Shown here piece after piece: positions 7,685 to 12,064 of a DNA stretch of 12,064 nt. Position numbers and translations under genes: made by a program. The notes beneath the pieces are model-generated. The model ran no database searches and was not told the origin of the DNA. It worked only from the letters and a program-made list of their open reading frames with translations. The DNA comes from an uncultured Campylobacter sp. (GTDB lineage Bacteria; Campylobacterota; Campylobacteria; Campylobacterales; Campylobacteraceae). The stretch covers positions 1 through 12,064 of the forward strand of contig NZ_CALACG010000093.1 of assembly GCF_937890585.1 (NCBI RefSeq). Direction: 5' to 3'. How positions within the stretch are numbered: the stretch's first letter is position 1; every line of letters begins with the position of its first letter.

Positions 7685-8020
7685 ATGAAGAAAATTTTTT
7701 GCATTGTGCTATTTTGTCTTGGTGCATATAGCTGTGATCCAGCGGATCCAGTATATATGTTTTTAGATTTTAATGACATAGATCGTGACGGCACGCTAAA
7801 TTTAGATGAGTGGAGAGCATGTAAGGCGCCATCTGAACTAAAAATAGCGCCAGATCTATGCACTAGTGATGAATTTAAAAGGCTGGATCTTGATCGTAGT
7901 GGCAAAGTTAGCGTTAATGAGCTAAGAAATTTAGTATTGCAAAAGATTAGCTGGCAGAAAGATCCATGCGCCTCTTGGCCGCCAAGCAGGCAAAATGCAG
8001 ATCAAAATAAAAGTCGTTGA
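7685..8020 (+). CDS. Small exported protein with two EF-hand calcium-binding loops
   Basis: A 111-residue protein. The N-terminus MKKIFCIVLFCLGAYSC is a signal peptide, with cleavage possible after AYS; Cys17 could instead be lipidated, but the lipobox is poor (A-Y-S-C). Two canonical 12-residue EF-hand loops follow: residues 31-42 (ligands D31, D33, D35, T37, N39, E42) and 68-79 (D68, D70, S72, K74, S76, E79). An acidic helix lies between them. Cys46, Cys59 and Cys95 could form disulfides in the periplasm. The tail (98-111) is polar and probably disordered. Calcium binding is a strong family inference; the biological role is unknown. It lies 46 bases after obg and 16 bases before fmt, so it is probably co-transcribed. 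The ribosome site (AAGAG) is modest. Confidence 0.82.
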   Translation: MKKIFCIVLFCLGAYSCDPADPVYMFLDFNDIDRDGTLNLDEWRACKAPSELKIAPDLCTSDEFKRLDLDRSGKVSVNELRNLVLQKISWQKDPCASWPPSRQNADQNKSR

Positions 8021-8036
8021 AATTTAAAGGAAAGTG

Positions 8037-8942
8037 ATGAACGTAGTTTTTATGGGGACGCCTGATTATGCTGTTAGGATACTTAGGCACCTAAAAGAAG
8101 CTGGCATTAATATAAAAGCAGTCTTTACCCAGCCTGATAAGCCAGTTGGCAGAAAGCAAATTTTAACCCCAAGCGAGGTCAAAATTTACGCGCAAAACGA
8201 ACTAGCTGGAGTGCCAGTCTTTACACCACATACGCTAAAAGATGAGTCGATGGTTGCCGAGCTAAAGGCATTTGAGCCTAAATTTATTGTAGTAGCAGCT
8301 TATGGCAAAATTTTGCCACAAAGTGTGCTTGACGTGGCGACTTGTATAAATTTACACGCCTCGATCTTGCCAAAATATAGAGGTGCTAGCCCCATACAAA
8401 GCGCGATCCTAGCGGGTGAGAAGCAAACTGGCGTGACTGCAATGCTAATGGACGCTGGCCTTGATACTGGCGATATGCTAGACTTCATATACACGCCTTG
8501 CGAGACGAAGATGTCAAGCGAGCTTTTTAGTGAGCTAGGCGAGCTTGGTGGCGAGCTAATCGTAAGGGTGCTAAGAAATTTTGAAAATTTAAAGCCACAA
8601 AAGCAAGATGATGCGCAGACCTCGCACTGCAAAAAGATAAGCAAGAGCGACGGACTTTTTAGCTTTGACGAAGAGGCGGGGCAAATTTATAATAAATTTC
8701 GTGCGCTCACACCTTGGCCGGGGATTTATTTAGCAAGCGGGCTAAAAATTTTATCACTTGAGCTAAGCGACAAAAGTGGCAAAAGTGGAGAAATTTTAAG
8801 CGTAGAAAAAGATCACGTTGTGGTAGCTTGCAAGGGTGGGGCAGTCAAAATTTATGAGCTTCAAGAGCCAAGCAAAAAGCCAACAAACGCAAAAGCATAT
8901 ATAAATGGTAAGCGTCTTAGTGTTGGCGATGAATTAAAATAA
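8037..8942 (+). CDS. fmt: Methionyl-tRNA formyltransferase
   Basis: Transfers the formyl group of 10-formyl-tetrahydrofolate to methionyl-initiator tRNA. The N-terminal formyltransferase domain (about 1-190) begins MNVVFMGTPDYAV. It contains the catalytic set Asn105, His107 and Asp143, within INLHASILPKYRGASPI and MDAGLDTGD. AAYGKILP is the usual core strand. The C-terminal tRNA-binding OB-like domain includes FRALTPWPGIYL. I chose the ATG at 8037 because it gives six bases from AAAGG and matches the family N-terminus. The GTG three bases earlier would sit too close to the ribosome site. At 301 residues it has the family's usual length. It lies between the EF-hand gene and thiD, 16 bases from each, in one operon-like run. 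Confidence 0.97.
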   Translation: MNVVFMGTPDYAVRILRHLKEAGINIKAVFTQPDKPVGRKQILTPSEVKIYAQNELAGVPVFTPHTLKDESMVAELKAFEPKFIVVAAYGKILPQSVLDVATCINLHASILPKYRGASPIQSAILAGEKQTGVTAMLMDAGLDTGDMLDFIYTPCETKMSSELFSELGELGGELIVRVLRNFENLKPQKQDDAQTSHCKKISKSDGLFSFDEEAGQIYNKFRALTPWPGIYLASGLKILSLELSDKSGKSGEILSVEKDHVVVACKGGAVKIYELQEPSKKPTNAKAYINGKRLSVGDELK

Positions 8943-8958
8943 ATTTAAAGGAGCGGTT

Positions 8959-9747
8959 ATGAAAAATGCGCTAAGTATAGCAGGTGTTGATCCAAGCGGT
9001 GGAGCTGGAATTTTAGCTGATATAAAGGTCTTTATAGCACACGGCGTATATGCGATGGGAGCGATCACAGCGGTCACTGCTCAAAACACAAAGGGCATAT
9101 TTGGTATGCAGCTAGTTGAAACTAAGCTCATCGAGGATCAGATCAAGGCGATATTTGATGATATAAGAGTTGATGTGATAAAAATAGGCGTTGTCCCAAG
9201 CGTTGAGATCATCAAAAGCGTTGCAAAAACGCTAAGAGAGATCAAAAATTTACCGCCAGTCGTGCTTGACCCAGTTATGAGCTGTAAAAATGGCGACATC
9301 TGGCTAGAGGGCACTGCAAAAGACGCGATCGTGGAGGAGCTTTTCCCACTTGCGAGCGTGATCACGCCAAATATCTTTGAAGCGCGCGAAATTTTAAAGC
9401 GTGAGCTAAAAGGAGAGAGCGAGCTAAAAGAGGCTTGCAAGGAGCTTTTGAAATTTGGTACAAAGAGCGTCTATCTAAAGTGTGGCGAGCTTGACGGCAA
9501 GTCGCTTGATATATTTTATGATGGCAAGGAATATGAAATTTTTAGCGACGAGCGCATAAAAACAACCGCGACACATGGCTCAGGCTGTTCGCTATCAAGC
9601 GCGATCGCTTCAAATTTAGCAAATGGGCTTAGTCTAAAAGAGAGCGTGAAAAACGCGCATGATTATATCTTTAACGCTATTAAAAACGCGGTCATCATTG
9701 GCGGCGGACAAAATCCGGTAAATCACTTCTATAAATTTAAGGTGTGA
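8959..9747 (+). CDS. thiD: Hydroxymethylpyrimidine / phosphomethylpyrimidine kinase
   Basis: Phosphorylates 4-amino-5-hydroxymethyl-2-methylpyrimidine twice to the pyrophosphate used in thiamine synthesis. The 262-residue protein has a ribokinase-like fold. Signatures are IAGVDPSGGAGILADIK at the N-terminus (substrate pocket), AVTAQNTKG, VVLDPVM (101-107), ITPNIFEA (135-142), and the anion-hole/catalytic segment THGSGCSLSSAIA with Cys210. No thiE domain is fused, so it is a stand-alone kinase. The ribosome site AAAGGAGCGG is strong and well spaced. It lies 16 bases after fmt and one base before the birA start codon, so it is clearly co-transcribed. As I recall, C. jejuni keeps thiD elsewhere, so its place in this run is a local difference. 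Confidence 0.95.
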   Translation: MKNALSIAGVDPSGGAGILADIKVFIAHGVYAMGAITAVTAQNTKGIFGMQLVETKLIEDQIKAIFDDIRVDVIKIGVVPSVEIIKSVAKTLREIKNLPPVVLDPVMSCKNGDIWLEGTAKDAIVEELFPLASVITPNIFEAREILKRELKGESELKEACKELLKFGTKSVYLKCGELDGKSLDIFYDGKEYEIFSDERIKTTATHGSGCSLSSAIASNLANGLSLKESVKNAHDYIFNAIKNAVIIGGGQNPVNHFYKFKV

Positions 9748-9748
9748 T

Positions 9749-10384
9749 TTGAAGGTTGAGTTTTTTCAAAGTCTGCCTTCGACGCAGGAATTTTTGGTAG
9801 AAGCCCTAAAAAACGGCGAGATAAAGCCACCGCACATGATCGTAGCGCACAATCAAACCAAAGGGGTCGGCAGCCGCGGCAACAGCTGGGAGGGGCTTGG
9901 CGGAAATTTATTTATGTCATTTTGCATAAACGAAGATGAGCTGCCAAGCGATATACCTCCGCCCTCGATCTCGATATATTTTTCTATGCTGATGCGTGAA
10001 GTCTTGAGCGAACTTGGCTCAAAGTGCTGGCTAAAATGGCCAAATGATTTTTACGTGGGCGGGCGTAAAATAGGCGGCACTTTGACAAATAAAGTGGATG
10101 AAATTTACATTTGTGGCATGGGGATAAATTTAGCTAGCGCACCCGAAAACGCGGGCATTTTAGACATAAAAGCTAGCGTAGAAGAGCTAGTTTGGGGCTT
10201 TGTTAGCATGCTTGATAAAAAGATTTTATGGAAGCCAATTTTTAGCAAATTTAGGATAGACTTTTGCAAGTCAAAAAGTTTTATTACGCATATTGCAAAT
10301 AGAGCTGTTTCGCTTCAAGATGCTGAAATTTGCGAGGATGGAGCGATATTATTAAATGGGGAAAAGGTATATTCTTTAAGATGA
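9749..10384 (+). CDS. birA: Biotin--[acetyl-CoA-carboxylase] ligase, single-domain (no HTH)
   Basis: Activates biotin to biotinyl-AMP and attaches it to the carrier lysine of carboxylases. The 211-residue protein consists only of the catalytic domain and a small C-terminal part. GVGSRGNSWEG (39-49) is the biotinyl-AMP loop, LKWPND (95-100) with GGRKIGG (104-110) holds the catalytic lysine Lys107, and GMGINL (123-128) follows. There is no N-terminal winged helix, so unlike E. coli BirA it cannot repress biotin genes. I chose the TTG at 9749: AAGG lies six bases upstream and the protein begins KVEFFQSLPSTQ as in the family. The start is one base after the thiD stop, and the stop overlaps the parA start as ATGA. 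Confidence 0.93.
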   Translation: MKVEFFQSLPSTQEFLVEALKNGEIKPPHMIVAHNQTKGVGSRGNSWEGLGGNLFMSFCINEDELPSDIPPPSISIYFSMLMREVLSELGSKCWLKWPNDFYVGGRKIGGTLTNKVDEIYICGMGINLASAPENAGILDIKASVEELVWGFVSMLDKKILWKPIFSKFRIDFCKSKSFITHIANRAVSLQDAEICEDGAILLNGEKVYSLR

Positions 10385-11163
10385 GCGAGATAATAACAAT
10401 AGCTAACCAAAAAGGCGGCGTTGGCAAGACCACAACGGCCGTAAATTTAGCCGCATCACTGGCGGTTGCTGAAAAAAAAGTATTATTAATAGACATCGAT
10501 CCACAGGCAAATGCGACGACTGGACTCGGTTTTAGCAGAAGTGACTACGAGTTTAACATCTATCACGTCTTAACAGATAGGAAAAAGCTCTCACAAATAG
10601 TGCTAAAAACTGAGATCCCAACGCTTTTTCTAGCTCCATCAAACATCGGACTTGTCGGCATCGAGCAAGAATTTAACGATCAAAGCAAAGACTATAAATT
10701 AATCCTTAAAAATAAAATTTCAGAAGTTGTAGATGACTATGATTTTATCATCATCGATAGTCCTCCAGCACTTGGCAGCATCACGATAAATGCTCTTAGT
10801 GCAAGCGATAGTGTGATCATCCCTATCCAGTGCGAATTTTACGCACTTGAGGGCTTGGCGCAGATCCTAAACACAGTTAAGATCATCAAAAAAACGATAA
10901 ATCCAAAGCTAAATATAAAGGGCTTTTTGCCAACGATGTTTAGCTCGCAAAACAATCTCTCAAAAGAGACCATTGCAAATTTAAAGCAGCATTTTGAAAA
11001 TAAGCTCTTTAAGAGCAAAGACGGCAAGGACGAATTTGTAGTCGTTCCAAGAAACGTAAAACTTGCTGAAAGCCCAAGTTTTGGCAAGCCGGTGATACTT
11101 TATGATATAAAATCACCAGGCTCGATCGCGTATCAAAATTTGGCATATTGTATTTTAAACTAA
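10381..11163 (+). CDS. parA: Chromosome partitioning ATPase ParA/Soj
   Basis: A 260-residue deviant-Walker ATPase that binds DNA non-specifically as an ATP dimer and works with ParB to segregate the replication origin region. It begins MSEIITIANQKGGVGKTTTA with the signature lysine of the deviant Walker A (KGGVGKTT, 11-18). LLIDIDPQANAT (36-46) is the A' box, IIIDSPPALG is Walker B, and PIQCEFYALEGL follows as in Soj proteins. There is no N-terminal helix-turn-helix, which places it with chromosomal/type Ib rather than P1-type proteins. The ATG at 10381 overlaps the birA stop and gives the standard N-terminus. An in-frame ATG at 10330 would add 17 residues within birA and has no family support. 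Translation is probably coupled to birA. Confidence 0.97.
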   Translation: MSEIITIANQKGGVGKTTTAVNLAASLAVAEKKVLLIDIDPQANATTGLGFSRSDYEFNIYHVLTDRKKLSQIVLKTEIPTLFLAPSNIGLVGIEQEFNDQSKDYKLILKNKISEVVDDYDFIIIDSPPALGSITINALSASDSVIIPIQCEFYALEGLAQILNTVKIIKKTINPKLNIKGFLPTMFSSQNNLSKETIANLKQHFENKLFKSKDGKDEFVVVPRNVKLAESPSFGKPVILYDIKSPGSIAYQNLAYCILN

Positions 11164-11178
11164 AAAATAAGGAAAAAA

Positions 11179-12064
11179 ATGGCGAAAAAAGGTGGATTAG
11201 GGCGCGGACTTAGCGCGATACTTGAAGATGTAGAGCAGGCCTACAGCAAAGAGATCGCAAATTTAAAAGACTCTGAGATAGTCGAAGAGATAAATATAGA
11301 TGAAATTTTACCAAACCCATACCAACCAAGAACGCATTTTGACGAAGAGGCTTTAAAAGAGCTAAGTGCCAGCATCAAAAGGCACGGACTGATCCAGCCA
11401 ATAATCGTCATCAAAAAAGATGACGGCTATATGCTAATAGCTGGTGAGCGTAGATACCGTGCTACAAAGATGCTTGGAGCAAGCAAGATAAAGGCGATCA
11501 TCGCTGATATCAAGTCTCAAAATTTAAGAGAGCTTGCGCTTATCGAAAACATACAACGTGAAAATTTAAATCCAATCGAACTTGCAAAGTCATATAAAGA
11601 GCTTATAAACGAGTATAAGATCACACAAGATGGCCTAGCAAACATCATCCATAAGAGTAGAACTCAGATAACAAATACGATGAGGCTTTTGCTGCTTAGC
11701 GACTACACGCAAAGACTTTTGCAAGAAGACAAGCTCACGCAAGGTCATGCTAAAGTCATCGTAGGACTTAGCAGCGAAGAAGAAAAAATGGTTGTTGATA
11801 CGATTATCGGACAAAAACTAAGTGTTAGAGATACAGAAATCTTAGTAAAAAAGATAAAAAATAAAGAAGAATTAGGCGATAAAATAGTAGTACAAGGTGG
11901 AACTTTTTATAATGATGCAGTTCTTAGAGCATTCGAGATATTATCAGAACGTGAGGTAATAAGACCTGATATAGCAGGTATAATGGGAGCTTTTGGCTGT
12001 GCTATTATATCAAAAAACAGATATAAAAAAGGATATGAAAGTAAGTTTTTAAAACCGGAACAAT
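11179..12064 (+). CDS. parB: ParB/Spo0J with its C-terminus replaced in frame by foreign activase sequence; no stop in window
   Basis: ParB binds parS sites, uses CTP to slide along DNA, and stimulates ParA. The start ATG follows AAGGA, 15 bases after parA. Residues 1-10 ([10 protein letters not shown]) carry the ParA-activating basic N-terminus. PNPYQPR, LIQPIIV, GERRYRA (89-95) and LIENIQREN (121-129) form the CTP-binding ParB domain. [20 protein letters not shown] (149-168) is the parS-reading helix-turn-helix, and [15 protein letters not shown] (215-229) is the expected linker. The roughly 50-residue dimerisation domain should follow. Instead the frame runs without interruption into a segment of a 2-hydroxyacyl-CoA dehydratase activase and is still open at the last base. 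The ParB part is certain; the join is most likely an assembly artefact. If real, the product would lack normal ParB dimerisation. Confidence 0.9.
   Translation, partial: MAKKGGLGRGLSAILEDVEQAYSKEIANLKDSEIVEEINIDEILPNPYQPRTHFDEEALKELSASIKRHGLIQPIIVIKKDDGYMLIAGERRYRATKMLGASKIKAIIADIKSQNLRELALIENIQRENLNPIELAKSYKELINEYKITQDGLANIIHKSRTQITNTMRLLLLSDYTQRLLQEDKLTQGHAKVIVGLSSEEEKMVVDTIIGQKLSVRDTEILVKKIKNKEELGDKIVVQGGTFYNDAVLRAFEILSEREVIRPDIAGIMGAFGCAIISKNRYKKGYESKFLKPEQ
11869..12064 (+). other. Foreign fragment: part of 2-hydroxyacyl-CoA dehydratase activase (BcrAD/BadFG, ASKHA ATPase)
   Basis: From about residue 231 of the parB frame the protein reads [16 protein letters not shown], then [25 protein letters not shown] and [15 protein letters not shown]. 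As I know the family, VVQGGTF.N.AVLRAFE and RP.IAG.MGAFG.A belong to the adenosine-binding end of the second ASKHA domain in the large (over 1,000-residue) CoA-dehydratase activases of Clostridia and Fusobacteria. GYESK is the start of the next region of those proteins. Eight of the 59 full codons from 11887 end in G or C, compared with eight of 20 in the stretch 11401-11460. No ribosome site or start codon precedes it. The exact breakpoint lies somewhere within 11850-11890. Confidence 0.8.

Noticed and set aside
8034..8036. GTG start for fmt one codon before the ATG
   Set aside because: It lies only three bases from AAAGG. The ATG at 8037 has normal spacing and gives the family N-terminus.
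10330..10380. Upstream ATG start for parA inside birA
   Set aside because: It adds 17 residues without family counterpart. The ATG at 10381 overlaps the birA stop and yields the standard ParA N-terminus.
10470..10480. A-run in parA as a possible phase-variation tract
   Set aside because: Campylobacter contingency loci usually use longer G/C tracts in surface genes. This run encodes ordinary lysine codons in a housekeeping gene.
10381..12064. A parS site near parAB
   Set aside because: I found no good match to the 16-bp TGTTTCACGTGAAACA-type palindrome anywhere in the window by eye; divergent parS variants could have been missed.

Overview
The window looks like chromosomal DNA of a Campylobacter-type epsilonproteobacterium, perhaps near the C. 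concisus group. The reasons are moderately low GC with very frequent AAATTT words, a short biotin ligase without a DNA-binding domain, tightly packed genes with AAGGA-type ribosome binding sites, and the order obg - fmt - birA - parA - parB, which I recall from Campylobacter jejuni. The species assignment is inference.

Bases 1-3760 form an accessory metabolic block. It starts inside ttdB, the beta subunit of an L(+)-tartrate dehydratase / class I fumarase-type Fe-S hydro-lyase. Convergent to it is a GntR/FCD regulator gene. Upstream of the regulator, on the same strand, is a cytoplasmic-type L-asparaginase gene, and diverging from that is a 12-TM-class permease gene. The divergent promoter region carries a perfect 16-bp AT-rich palindrome, and its core recurs at the regulator's own promoter. 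The likeliest reading is a substrate-induced uptake and catabolism module (amide amino acid or C4-dicarboxylate) that feeds fumarate metabolism. The three genes at 600-3718 look more AT-rich in codon use than the housekeeping genes.

Bases 3768-6404 (minus strand) encode a full-length DNA polymerase I with intact 5' nuclease, proofreading and polymerase motifs. A 175-base divergent promoter region follows.

Bases 6580-11163 form a co-directional, closely spaced run: obg (ribosome-associated GTPase), a small exported two-EF-hand protein, fmt (initiator tRNA formylation), thiD (thiamine pyrimidine kinase), birA (biotin ligase) and parA (chromosome segregation ATPase). Three of the junctions are tight: thiD-birA has a 1-nt gap, birA-parA overlaps as ATGA, and parA-parB is separated by 15 nt.

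The striking feature is at the right edge. parB starts normally at 11179 and keeps its CTP-binding and helix-turn-helix domains. At about 11850-11890, however, the reading frame changes without a break into the C-terminal part of an ASKHA domain from a 2-hydroxyacyl-CoA dehydratase activase, with much more AT-rich codons, and stays open to the last base. ParB's dimerisation domain is absent. I consider this most likely a contig-end assembly chimera made at a short A-rich shared word. A real gene fusion or recombination is less likely but testable. I found no CRISPR array, insertion sequence, tRNA, rRNA or clear parS site, and no gene-free stretch longer than 300 bases.
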